From: Candidatus Nanoarchaeia archaeon
GTDB lineage: Archaea; Nanobdellota; Nanobdellia; Woesearchaeales; JACPBV01
DNA: 59,398 nt
Direction: 5' to 3'
Assembly (NCBI GenBank): GCA_028279655.1
Contig: JANQNH010000002.1
Coordinates: 1 to 59,398 of the forward strand
In this document: one piece after another, positions 43,375-51,496 of the stretch
Layout: every line of letters starts with the position of its first letter
Position numbering within the stretch: the first letter of the stretch is position 1
The notes under the pieces: model-generated
Database searches by the model: none
What the model was told of the DNA's origin: nothing
What the model saw: the letters and a program-made list of their open reading frames with translations, nothing else
Program-made: the position numbers and the translations under genes

Positions 43375-44174
43375 TTTATCGTTTTACCTATATGCACAAA
43401 ATTATTACTATCCTTAAGCTTCTCATAAGCCACCATAGCATTTCCCCTGTCTTTAAAAATCCCAAAAACAGTAGGACCCTTCCCGGTTATCGAAGCGTTC
43501 AGAGCACCTAAACCAACGATCTCTATAACTAATTCCTTAACATCATCCTTCTGTATGCGGATAAAATCATTATGGATTCCATCAGCAATTGCCTTAACAT
43601 CACCTCCTTCCTTCATATTCAAGCTAGTTGATATTCTATCATAATCAAAACCATCCAACTCCTGATAGGCATCCTTTGTAGAGATGGAATACCCAGGATT
43701 AACACAAACAAAATCCATCTCTGGGATTTCAATCTTCTCAACAATATCCCCTTTCCCAGAAACAAAACATGCTCCCCCAACAAGGCAAAATGGAACATCG
43801 CTGCCAATCTCTATTCCAATCTTTATCAACTCCTCAATACCAATGTTCAGCCCCCACAAATCATTTAGGGCCTTTAGTGTAGCAGCAGCATCAGCACTCC
43901 CACCCCCAAAACCATAGCCCATAGGTATATTCTTCTTCAAAGAGATCTTAACTCCTTTATCAACCTTAAAGAGATTCTTGATCTTATTAACAGTCTTTAG
44001 TATAATATCCCCCTTAACACCACCTTCTAGGATTACATCCTCACTCTCTTCAAAACTCAGTGTATCAAACAAATCAATCTGCACCATGACAGAATTTAAA
44101 TCATGGTATCCATCCGGCCTCTTATCCAGAACATCCAGACTAAGGTTAATCTTAGCATAAGCCTTAAGCTCCAT
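43371..44174 (-). CDS. ispE: 4-diphosphocytidyl-2-C-methyl-D-erythritol kinase
   Basis: 267 residues, a GHMP kinase. The start MELKAYAKINLSLDV carries the conserved Lys8, the ATP loop is PMGYGFGGGSADAA (84-97), and the catalytic Asp is D126 in GSDVPFC. It phosphorylates CDP-methylerythritol at the 2-hydroxyl. The glycine loop (usual form GAGLGGGSSDAA) has mild substitutions but keeps its key features. Overlaps ispDF by 11 bp and ispH by 4 bp. Confidence 0.95.
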   Translation of the reverse strand: MELKAYAKINLSLDVLDKRPDGYHDLNSVMVQIDLFDTLSFEESEDVILEGGVKGDIILKTVNKIKNLFKVDKGVKISLKKNIPMGYGFGGGSADAAATLKALNDLWGLNIGIEELIKIGIEIGSDVPFCLVGGACFVSGKGDIVEKIEIPEMDFVCVNPGYSISTKDAYQELDGFDYDRISTSLNMKEGGDVKAIADGIHNDFIRIQKDDVKELVIEIVGLGALNASITGKGPTVFGIFKDRGNAMVAYEKLKDSNNFVHIGKTIK

Positions 44175-45321
44175 CTTCTCTCCTCAAGCTAACTATAGAA
44201 TAAACCTGTATCCCTTCTCCTCTTCCAAAGGAACTTAGACCTTCTCCTGAAGTGACCGTAAGACCAATCTTAGAGCTATCAATGCCACATATAACCGCAA
44301 TCTTCTCCTTTATCAACTCCTCATGCCTCTCAAGTCTTGGTTTCTTCCCCTCAACCATTATCCCGATGTTATTTATCTTAAAACCCTTCTCCTTTACCAT
44401 ATCCAATACAACCTTTAGGTATATAGAGCTATCCTTGATTCCCTTGTTGCACAAAGGATCAGCATAAAAACCTAGGCTTTTACCTCCAACAGCAGAAGAC
44501 AAAGCATTAAAAAGACTATGCAGGATAACATCCCCATCGGAATTAGCCTCCAGGCCTTTCTCCTCTGGAATCTCAACGCCGCCCAATATAAGCCTCTTAA
44601 CCTCATTGGTAAACCTGTGTGAATCCAGACCTATGCCTACTCTATCAGCATTAAACAACGACCTTGCATGCTTAAGATCCCATGGAGTAGTAATCTTAAA
44701 ATTCTCCCTTCCACACTCAATTATCTTAACCCTCTCTCCGGTTCTTTCGATCAACTCAACATCATCTGTTCCATAATAATCATCGTTGTAGGCTTTTACA
44801 AATGCCCGTACTAGCAGCTTATACTTGGCTGCCTGGGGGGTCTGCATCTGCCATAGTCTCCTTCTATCCAGGGTCTTCAAGACAAAACCTTCCTCATCAA
44901 CCTCCTTTACAGTATCCTTAGCCCTATAGGCAACTGCGCATGCTCCCTCAACCTTTGCATTATTAACAACCTGTTCGATAAGCTCAGAAGAGATGAAAGG
45001 ATTAGCTCCATTGTGTATAAGGATAATATCATCATCCTTAGCATCCAGAAGCCTTATTCCATTATATACACTATCCTGCCTTTCCTCCCCACCTTCAATC
45101 ATCTCTACCTTTTTAAATTCATTCTGGTTAATCACAGAATTAAGATCAAGGATATCGTCCTTATTCCCTATCAGATAAATCTTATCGATAAGTGCAGATT
45201 CCTCAAATGGTCTTATAGAATGATACAACAAAGGCTTATCATCTAACAGCATAAGGATCTTGTTTACCTTGCTGTCCATCCTTTTCCCTTTGCCAGCAGC
45301 CACAATGATTGCATAGTTCAT
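44164..45321 (-). CDS. ispDF: Bifunctional MEP cytidylyltransferase / MECDP synthase (IspD-IspF fusion)
   Basis: 385 residues. IspD occupies about 1-223 (IIVAAGKGKRMD for CTP binding, TPQAA, YGTDDVEL, KITTPWDL); IspF occupies about 226-383 (RVGIGLDSHRF with metal ligands D233 and H235, third ligand H268, FGRGEGIQ). The fusion carries out steps 3 and 5 of the pathway. Oddities: the usual HDAARP of IspD reads H103-N-G-A-N107-P, and the usual AHSDGD of IspF reads A-N260-S-D-G-D, losing a conserved loop histidine. These may be lineage features. Overlaps dxr by 4 bp. Confidence 0.93.
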   Translation of the reverse strand: MNYAIIVAAGKGKRMDSKVNKILMLLDDKPLLYHSIRPFEESALIDKIYLIGNKDDILDLNSVINQNEFKKVEMIEGGEERQDSVYNGIRLLDAKDDDIILIHNGANPFISSELIEQVVNNAKVEGACAVAYRAKDTVKEVDEEGFVLKTLDRRRLWQMQTPQAAKYKLLVRAFVKAYNDDYYGTDDVELIERTGERVKIIECGRENFKITTPWDLKHARSLFNADRVGIGLDSHRFTNEVKRLILGGVEIPEEKGLEANSDGDVILHSLFNALSSAVGGKSLGFYADPLCNKGIKDSSIYLKVVLDMVKEKGFKINNIGIMVEGKKPRLERHEELIKEKIAVICGIDSSKIGLTVTSGEGLSSFGRGEGIQVYSIVSLRREDGA

Positions 45322-46484
45322 GCTTTTGCTCCCTCACTATTGATTAATCTCTCAGTCTCCCTCTTAACCTTCTCATCTACCTCCATAATCTGGTCTAAAG
45401 AGGGGTTCTTCGTTATCTTATGTGCACTGACCATATCCATTATAAGCCTAGGTATGTCCATAAACTTTACCTTATCCTGTAAGAAATACTTAACAGCAAC
45501 TTCATTAGCAGCATTCATAACCGCAGGCATAGTCCCTCCTTTGATTCCAGCATCATAAGCCATCGCTAAACAAGGAAATCTCTCCAGGTCAGGCTCCCCA
45601 AAAGTCATACTGCCAACATCATTCAGATTCAACTGAGGCATATCGCTGTTCTCCAATCTTTCAGTATAAGCAAGTGCATACTGTATAGGGATCCTCATAT
45701 CAGGCACCCCTAACTGGGCGATTACAGACCTATCCTTAAATTCAACCAGACTATGGATTATACTCTGGGGGTGTATAACAACATCAATATTGCTATAAGG
45801 TAAGCCATATAGCCAATGAGCTTCAATTACCTCAAATCCCTTATTCATCAGCGTAGCACAATCAATAGTTATCTTTGACCCCATATTCCAGGTTGGATGT
45901 TTTAAGGCATCAGCAGCCATGACATTTAACAACTCTTCCTTACTCTTATCCCTGAAAGCACCACCAGAACATGTTATAGTAACCTTATTGACATCTGAGA
46001 TCCTCGAACCTTGCAGACATTGCAGTATCGCACTATGCTCAGAGTCAATCGGCAATAGCTTAATCTTGTGGAATTCCTTCTTCTTCATAACAATCTCCCC
46101 AGCAGTTACCAAAGTCTCCTTATTTGCCAAAGCAATGTTCTTAAGATTCTCAATAGCCTTTATAGTGGGCAAAACACCTATAGAACCGACAAGAGAATTA
46201 ACCACAGTGTGGGTTTCCCCAAATGAAGCGACCTTCAACAATCCTTCCATTCCCTTAAATACCGGAATGTCAACAGAGAGCAAATCAGCCTTCTCCTCAT
46301 CATACACAGCAACAACAGAAGGATTAAACTCCTCGATCTGCTTCTTAAGCAGCTCAATATTTGAATGACAAGTCAATCCAGCTACCTTAAACCTATCTGG
46401 GAACCTCCTGACAATATCCAATGTCTGGGTTCCAATACTTCCAGTACTTCCTAAAATTGATAGGGTTTTAGTTCTATTGTTCAT
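45318..46484 (-). CDS. dxr: 1-deoxy-D-xylulose 5-phosphate reductoisomerase
   Basis: 388 residues, normal length. NADPH-binding GSTGSIG is near residue 12, followed by NIALANKETLV, LPIDSEHSAI (metal-ligand region), TCSGGAFR, HPTWNMGSKITIDCATLMNKG, EAHWLYG and NAANEVAV. It converts DXP to MEP, the committed step and the target of fosmidomycin. It starts 3 bp after the stop of the membrane protein inserted in the operon. Confidence 0.97.
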   Translation of the reverse strand: MNNRTKTLSILGSTGSIGTQTLDIVRRFPDRFKVAGLTCHSNIELLKKQIEEFNPSVVAVYDEEKADLLSVDIPVFKGMEGLLKVASFGETHTVVNSLVGSIGVLPTIKAIENLKNIALANKETLVTAGEIVMKKKEFHKIKLLPIDSEHSAILQCLQGSRISDVNKVTITCSGGAFRDKSKEELLNVMAADALKHPTWNMGSKITIDCATLMNKGFEVIEAHWLYGLPYSNIDVVIHPQSIIHSLVEFKDRSVIAQLGVPDMRIPIQYALAYTERLENSDMPQLNLNDVGSMTFGEPDLERFPCLAMAYDAGIKGGTMPAVMNAANEVAVKYFLQDKVKFMDIPRLIMDMVSAHKITKNPSLDQIMEVDEKVKRETERLINSEGAKA

Positions 46485-46487
46485 TTT

Positions 46488-47687
46488 CTATAAATTCTTA
46501 GCAAACCTCCACACAAAGACGAGAACCACAATCCAGATCACAACTAAAGAAATTTGAAGTGATAAATTTGAATTTATTGATATGTATAACTCCATGGTTG
46601 CTGTAAGAGCACTTATTACTGCCACAGCAAACAATGCATAATATAAGAGGGCATTAGTCTTTATTCCTGTCTCTTTTAATTTTTCCATGCTCAAGTCAGA
46701 TATGAACTTTCTTGTTTGTTCCAAGTTATCCACATTAAGTCTATAGGAGTTTCCTCTTCTCACTATTAAACCATTTCCTCTTCTTTTGATAGTTAAGTAT
46801 TCTACAATTCTATTATAGTCCTCCTTAAACTCTTCTTTTAATTTTCGAATAGAAATAGACTTACCAAAATTATCCTCTAATAACTTTAAAAATCTTAAAA
46901 CTTCCTGCATAAATTCTTTTTTCTCTTTCATTTTTTTCTCACCTTTCTCATTTCTTCCTTTTTTCCCAAAAAATAGAATTATACTAGAAGCCATAAAAGA
47001 GACACCCAATCCGAATAGTAGGTTCTTAAATAACAGCTTATCATTATCTATAGTGTTTAAAACAAATCTACTATGAATACTATCATCTCCCCCTTCCAAT
47101 CTAATCCTGATATTTTTTAAATCATTGTAACGATGAATTCTAGAGTTCTCTAACTGAGATATGCAATTAGAAGTACAACTATATTTTCTTCCAAGAATAA
47201 AATGTATTCCTTCACCGTTAATGTTGTTTTTACTATATATAAAATCAAATAATCCATTTGGCTTTATGTCCATCCCAAAAGTAATTAAAAAAAGATTATC
47301 ATCAATTTTTTCTGAAAAATGAGCTATAGTTAATGTATTTTTTTTACTTTCATTTTTAAAATTTATACTAGATTCTTCCACACATCTATGCCCTTCACAT
47401 TTTCTTAGTTCTACATTAGAATTAATTATCTTTTTAGGAAAATATACTGTAATATCGTTAAGATAGTGTTCATTAACTATATAAAATGAAAGGGTTCCTT
47501 TATTTTTTGTGAAATCATATGTTAAATTAAACCTATTGAATTTAATATTCTCTGAAGGATTCACTGGATTTATAAAAAATTGGAAATCATTCTCTTCTGA
47601 AGGTAAATATTCAGATACATACGAGGACCGCCAAATTAAGCCAATTGCTATAAAGAAAAGCAATAAAGACAGAAATTTATTCTCCAT
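46488..47687 (-). CDS. Unknown membrane protein with winged-helix-like cytoplasmic domain, embedded in the MEP operon
   Basis: 399 residues: N-terminal TM or signal anchor (4-20), outside beta-rich domain (25-215; cysteines in KCEGHRCVEE and YSCTSNCIS), TM (about 220-243), charged linker, a cytoplasmic domain about 260-330 with a winged-helix look (FLKLLEDNFGKSISIRKLKEEF, YNRIVEYLTIKRRGNGLIVRRGNSYRL), and two C-terminal TMs (about 345-395). Its DNA is visibly more AT-rich than the flanking MEP genes. It overlaps ispG by 11 bp and ends 3 bp before dxr, so it is co-translated with them. Not an MEP enzyme; perhaps a membrane-bound sensor or regulator. Family not recognised. Confidence 0.75.
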   Translation of the reverse strand: MENKFLSLLLFFIAIGLIWRSSYVSEYLPSEENDFQFFINPVNPSENIKFNRFNLTYDFTKNKGTLSFYIVNEHYLNDITVYFPKKIINSNVELRKCEGHRCVEESSINFKNESKKNTLTIAHFSEKIDDNLFLITFGMDIKPNGLFDFIYSKNNINGEGIHFILGRKYSCTSNCISQLENSRIHRYNDLKNIRIRLEGGDDSIHSRFVLNTIDNDKLLFKNLLFGLGVSFMASSIILFFGKKGRNEKGEKKMKEKKEFMQEVLRFLKLLEDNFGKSISIRKLKEEFKEDYNRIVEYLTIKRRGNGLIVRRGNSYRLNVDNLEQTRKFISDLSMEKLKETGIKTNALLYYALFAVAVISALTATMELYISINSNLSLQISLVVIWIVVLVFVWRFAKNL

Positions 47688-48714
47688 CTTCTACCTCCTC
47701 CATGATTCTATCAACAACCTTTTCCTTATCTACTCTACATACTACTTCCCCTTTTCTATAAAGTAGACAACCACCCTTTCCTCCAACAACACCGATATCT
47801 GCTTCTTTAGCCTCACCAGGACCATTAACCCCGCAACCCATAACAGCGATACTTAATGGTTTCTTAGAATTAAAGGTCCTTTCCTCAATCTCTTTAGCGA
47901 TAGATGACACATCATAACCAGCCCTTGCACAGGTAGGACAGGCTGTAACCATAATCCCAAACCTTCTTAATCCTAAACTCTGTAATATTGCCTTGCCCAC
48001 CTTAATCTCTTCAACAGGATCATCCGAAAGGGACACCCTAATGGTATCTCCAATACCATCTGCCAACAAAGCCCCTATACCGATAGAACTCTTTATTGTT
48101 CCGGTAAACAAAGATCCTGATTCCGTAACCCCAACATGCAAAGGATACTCGGTTAGCTTAGATATCATCCTATAAGCCTCAATAGTCTTCATAACGTCTG
48201 ATGCCTTAAGGCTGACAGCAATATCATAGAAATCATTATCCTCTAGTAGCTTAACATTCTTCAAGGCGCTTTCCACTAGACCTTTAGCACTCAATCCAAA
48301 CCTTGCCTCAATATCCTTCTCCATGCTCCCAAGATTAACTCCAACTCGGATTGGTATTGAATAATCCTTGGCAGCCTTAACAACCTCTTTAACCTTATCT
48401 TCTCCACCGATATTCCCAGGATTGATCCTTAGCTTATCAACATACCTGGCAGCTGAAACAGCCAACCTATGGTCAAAATGGATATCCGCTACTAAAGGGA
48501 TAGAGATATTCTTTTTGATCTCCTCCAGAGCATTGACAGAGGCTTTATCTGGCACACCGACACGTATAATCTCACATCCAGCCTCCTCTAATCTATGTAT
48601 CTGCGCGATTGTCTTATCCACATCTGAAGTCAAGGTATTTGTCATTGATTGTATCACGATTGGATTGCCTCCACCAATCTTAACTCCTCCAACATCAATT
48701 ACCTTGGTTTTCAT
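47677..48714 (-). CDS. ispG: (E)-4-hydroxy-3-methylbut-2-enyl diphosphate synthase
   Basis: 345 residues. Converts MECDP to HMBPP with a [4Fe-4S] cluster bound by C259, C262 (ACPTCARAG), C294 (MGCGVNGPGEA) and E301. The TIM-barrel start QSMTNT and VADIHFDHRLA, RINPGNIG are canonical for the two-domain bacterial GcpE form. The start overlaps the dxs stop by 4 bp. Confidence 0.96.
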   Translation of the reverse strand: MKTKVIDVGGVKIGGGNPIVIQSMTNTLTSDVDKTIAQIHRLEEAGCEIIRVGVPDKASVNALEEIKKNISIPLVADIHFDHRLAVSAARYVDKLRINPGNIGGEDKVKEVVKAAKDYSIPIRVGVNLGSMEKDIEARFGLSAKGLVESALKNVKLLEDNDFYDIAVSLKASDVMKTIEAYRMISKLTEYPLHVGVTESGSLFTGTIKSSIGIGALLADGIGDTIRVSLSDDPVEEIKVGKAILQSLGLRRFGIMVTACPTCARAGYDVSSIAKEIEERTFNSKKPLSIAVMGCGVNGPGEAKEADIGVVGGKGGCLLYRKGEVVCRVDKEKVVDRIMEEVEDGE

Positions 48715-50573
48715 TTTAGACCCCTGATTGCCTTGATTATATTACCCTTACTAAGACCAACATCTTTACGAAGTTGCTCCTGATTTCCATGCTCGATGAA
48801 TCTGTCAGGTATGCCTATCCTCTTAACCTGGGCCTTTATTCCATTTCTCTCAAGCAGCTCCAGGATAGAACTTCCAAAACCCCCTTCAATAGTGTTCTCT
48901 TCCACTGTAACAATCCTTTTTATCCTTTTAGCCAGATCTACAATCAACTTTTCATCAAGAGGCTTCACAAACCTGGAATTGACAACACATACATTAATCT
49001 TCCTTAGCTCCTTTGCAGCCTCAAGCGCATCATATACCAAAGGCCCAACCGCCAAAACCAATACATCCTTCCCTTCCTTCATTATCTCTGATTTGCCTAT
49101 CTCTATGTTTTCAAGAGGGTTCTCGACCCCAATCCCAACCCCGCTCCCCCTAGGATACCTTAGCGCAACAGGTCCATGCAAATCCAAAGCACTCTTAAGC
49201 ATATGCCCAACCTCATTCTCATCCTTAGGGGCCATTATTGTCAGATTGGGTATATTACGCAGAAAGCTAATATCAAATACTCCGTTATGTGTAGCTCCAT
49301 CCTCTCCAACAATCCCTGCCCTGTCCACTGCAAATACCACAGGCAATTCTTGAAGGCAGACATCATGGACAATCTGGTCATAGGCTCTCTGTAGAAAAGT
49401 AGAATAAATAGCAACGACTGGCTTGAATCCCTGAGAGGCAAGACCAGAAGCGAAAGTAACAGCATGCTGCTCAGCAATACCTACATCAAAAAACCTTTCA
49501 GGAAATTCCCTAGCAAATTTATCCAGTCCTGTTCCAGGAGCCATTGCAGCAGTGATCCCGACTATTCTTGGGTCCTCTCTGCCCAATTTTATCAAAGCAT
49601 TGGAAAAAGCACTGGTATAGCTTATATGCCCACCACCACCTTCTTTCTTGCCATTCTCAACATTGAATCTTCCTATTCCATGAAACTTAGTTACCTCTTC
49701 CTCAGCATAGGCATAGCCCTTGCCCTTCTGTGTAATAAGATGAACCAAAACAGGCCCTTTAACATCCTTGATATTATTGAACAACCTAACGAGAGAATCA
49801 ACATCATGCCCATTAACAGGGCCAAAATACCTAAATCCCATCTCCTTAAACAATAATCCAGGTCCGCTCATAGCACGGATAGTATCTTCTAGGGCAAAAG
49901 CCCTCTCAGCTGCTTTCTTGCTCCATCTCTTAAGGATCTTCTCAACCTTCTTCTTCGTTATCTTATACTTAGGATGGGTGACCATCTTGCGAAGATAAGA
50001 GGACAAAGCACCGACATTAGGATCTATAGACATCTTGTTGTCATTCAGCACAACAATCAGGTCGCTCTTTAGGTGCCCAGCCTGGTTCAATCCCTCAAAA
50101 GCCATTCCTCCAGTCAAAGCACCATCCCCTACAACCGCAATAACCTTATATCTATCCCTCTTCATGTCTCTAGCCTTGGCAATGCCCAATGCTGCAGAAA
50201 TCGCAGTACTACTGTGTCCAGTTCCAAATGAATCATACTCACTCTCCTTTATTCTTGGGAATCCGCTTATACCCTTATACTGCCTTAGGGTATGGAATCT
50301 CTTTACCCTTCCTGTCAATATCTTATGTGCATAGCTCTGATGTCCAACATCCCATACAATCTTATCCGAAGGACAATTGAACACGTGATGAAGAGCTATT
50401 GTAAGTTCAACCACTCCCAAAGAAGGGGCCAGATGTCCACCTGTCTTTGCAACAGTTGTGATTATCTTATTCCTTATCTCAGAAGCAAGCAGCTTAAGCT
50501 GATAGCTATTCAAAACCTTCAGGTCCCTAGGGCTTTCAATCATGTCCAAAAAGTGAGTATTCGCCTCTTCCAT
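48711..50573 (-). CDS. dxs: 1-deoxy-D-xylulose 5-phosphate synthase
   Basis: 620 residues, standard length. The thiamine-diphosphate site is visible: GGHLAPSLG, WDVGHQSYAHK, GTGHSSTA, GDGALTGGMAFEG (149-161) and NDN (177-179), followed by the transketolase-like DVGIAEQHAVTFASGLA. Condenses pyruvate with glyceraldehyde 3-phosphate, the entry to the MEP pathway. First gene of the operon: ribosome-binding GGGGG at 50578-50582 and a TATA box at 50605-50615. Confidence 0.97.
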   Translation of the reverse strand: MEEANTHFLDMIESPRDLKVLNSYQLKLLASEIRNKIITTVAKTGGHLAPSLGVVELTIALHHVFNCPSDKIVWDVGHQSYAHKILTGRVKRFHTLRQYKGISGFPRIKESEYDSFGTGHSSTAISAALGIAKARDMKRDRYKVIAVVGDGALTGGMAFEGLNQAGHLKSDLIVVLNDNKMSIDPNVGALSSYLRKMVTHPKYKITKKKVEKILKRWSKKAAERAFALEDTIRAMSGPGLLFKEMGFRYFGPVNGHDVDSLVRLFNNIKDVKGPVLVHLITQKGKGYAYAEEEVTKFHGIGRFNVENGKKEGGGGHISYTSAFSNALIKLGREDPRIVGITAAMAPGTGLDKFAREFPERFFDVGIAEQHAVTFASGLASQGFKPVVAIYSTFLQRAYDQIVHDVCLQELPVVFAVDRAGIVGEDGATHNGVFDISFLRNIPNLTIMAPKDENEVGHMLKSALDLHGPVALRYPRGSGVGIGVENPLENIEIGKSEIMKEGKDVLVLAVGPLVYDALEAAKELRKINVCVVNSRFVKPLDEKLIVDLAKRIKRIVTVEENTIEGGFGSSILELLERNGIKAQVKRIGIPDRFIEHGNQEQLRKDVGLSKGNIIKAIRGLK

Positions 50574-50604
50574 ATATCCCCCATCGTCTAGAGAATTATA
50601 CCAA

Positions 50605-50615
50605 TATTTATAAAG
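50605..50615 (-). promoter_or_regulatory. TATA box of the MEP operon
   Basis: Minus-strand CTTTATAAATA lies 32-42 bp upstream of the dxs ATG and predicts a leader of about 10 nt. The next gene on the plus strand starts at 50637, so the intergenic region is a divergent promoter. Confidence 0.6.
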
Positions 50616-50636
50616 ATTATTAATTAAACGATTAGT

Positions 50637-51302
50637 ATGGAGATGAAAGAAGATATGGAAAAGATAGAAAACCTAGAGAAACTAGAACAGGAACCTCCAG
50701 AGCCATGGTACAAAGGCCCAATAAAATACATAATGATGACCTTCATACTATTATTGATAGTTATGTGGTACTTTCCTAAAGAGTCCATCAAGTTGGATTC
50801 AGAACCAGCCAGGATCCCGACAATAGAGGAAGTTCTCCCACCAACATTCCAGCTGAACAATCAAACAACCCCTACAAAAAACATCCAACAGCACATTACG
50901 CCAAATGACCCCATAATAAAACAGATAGCAAACAAGATAGCAACAACAAGCTGTGATGGAAGCCAGGTATGTCAGGCAAAGGCTATCTATTACTTCGTCA
51001 GAGATAATATAGAATACGTAGCAGACCCGTTAGGCACCGAATATTGGGAAGACCCAAAAGAACTATTAACAACAAAAGGAGGCGATTGCGAGTCTGGCGT
51101 CATCCTGCTATCTTCACTTCTAGGAGCAATAGGCATAGACTATGACCTTGTTTTCATCCCAAACCACGTATTCCTGAAGATTAGGCTGGACAACGCCTTA
51201 AAAAGATACAAGATTGATGACTATATATATTTAGACTGGACCTGCAAGACCTGCGCATTTGGAGAGATTCCATTAAAAGATAGGCAGCATATAAACCAAT
51301 AA
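50637..51302 (+). CDS. Membrane-anchored transglutaminase-like protein
   Basis: 221 residues: acidic cytoplasmic N-terminus (1-28), one TM (29-46), then a transglutaminase-like/cysteine-protease fold. The likely catalytic triad is C151 (GGDCESGVIL), H177 (IPNHVFLKI) and D200 (YLDWTC). The upstream helix QAKAIYYFVRDNIEYVADP is typical of the family. The catalytic part is outside the membrane, so it may crosslink or cleave surface proteins such as the giant products nearby; that role is inference. Confidence 0.8.
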   Translation: MEMKEDMEKIENLEKLEQEPPEPWYKGPIKYIMMTFILLLIVMWYFPKESIKLDSEPARIPTIEEVLPPTFQLNNQTTPTKNIQQHITPNDPIIKQIANKIATTSCDGSQVCQAKAIYYFVRDNIEYVADPLGTEYWEDPKELLTTKGGDCESGVILLSSLLGAIGIDYDLVFIPNHVFLKIRLDNALKRYKIDDYIYLDWTCKTCAFGEIPLKDRQHINQ

Positions 51303-51417
51303 ACCCAACAACAATGGCGCAGATGAGCCGGGGGACGCCCCATCCGGGGTGGCTCATAGGGCAAAAACGAGCTAAGCGAGGTTTTGACCGTCTGCCGCCA
51401 TTGCTGTTGTTGGGTTT
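51301..51417. ncRNA. Strongly structured GC-rich intergenic element (candidate structured RNA or MITE)
   Basis: The outer arm 51301-51319 pairs with 51396-51417 (13 + 6 bp, 3-nt bulge 51402-51404), extended by CAGA/TCTG (51320-51323/51391-51394). Inside are two hairpins: TGAGCC/GGCTCA (51324-51329/51351-51356) capped by CCCC-ATCC-GGGG, and GGCAAAA/TTTTGaCC (51360-51366/51382-51389) capped by C-GA-GC-TAA-GC-GA-G with tandem G/A positions. The result is a three-way junction of about 117 nt. It is GC-rich in AT-rich surroundings. CAATA flanks both sides (about 51297 and 51419), which leaves a mobile-element origin open. I do not recognise the family. The strand is undetermined. Confidence 0.6.
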
Positions 51418-51440
51418 TCAATAATCATATTACAATATAA

Positions 51441-51461
51441 AAAACCGAAGTCTTTTTAAAC
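51441..51461 (+). promoter_or_regulatory. BRE/TATA promoter of secFD
   Basis: AAAACCGAAG followed by TCTTTTTAAAC. The start codon at 51497 is 36 bp downstream, which predicts a leader of about 10-15 nt carrying GGTGTGG as a ribosome-binding site. Confidence 0.65.
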
Positions 51462-51496
51462 TGAACATATTTCTCAAGAGTAGATGGTGTGGTAAT

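Noticed and set aside
51301-51417. 5S rRNA, RNase P RNA, hammerhead or a known riboswitch
   Set aside because: The size and three-way junction recall 5S rRNA, but none of its conserved loops are present; the hammerhead core (CTGATGAG and GAAA) and RNase P signatures are absent.
51221-51421. A 66-codon minus-strand frame through the structured element
   Set aside because: It is the antisense of the stem-loop and of the end of the transglutaminase gene; the composition is explained by the RNA-like structure.
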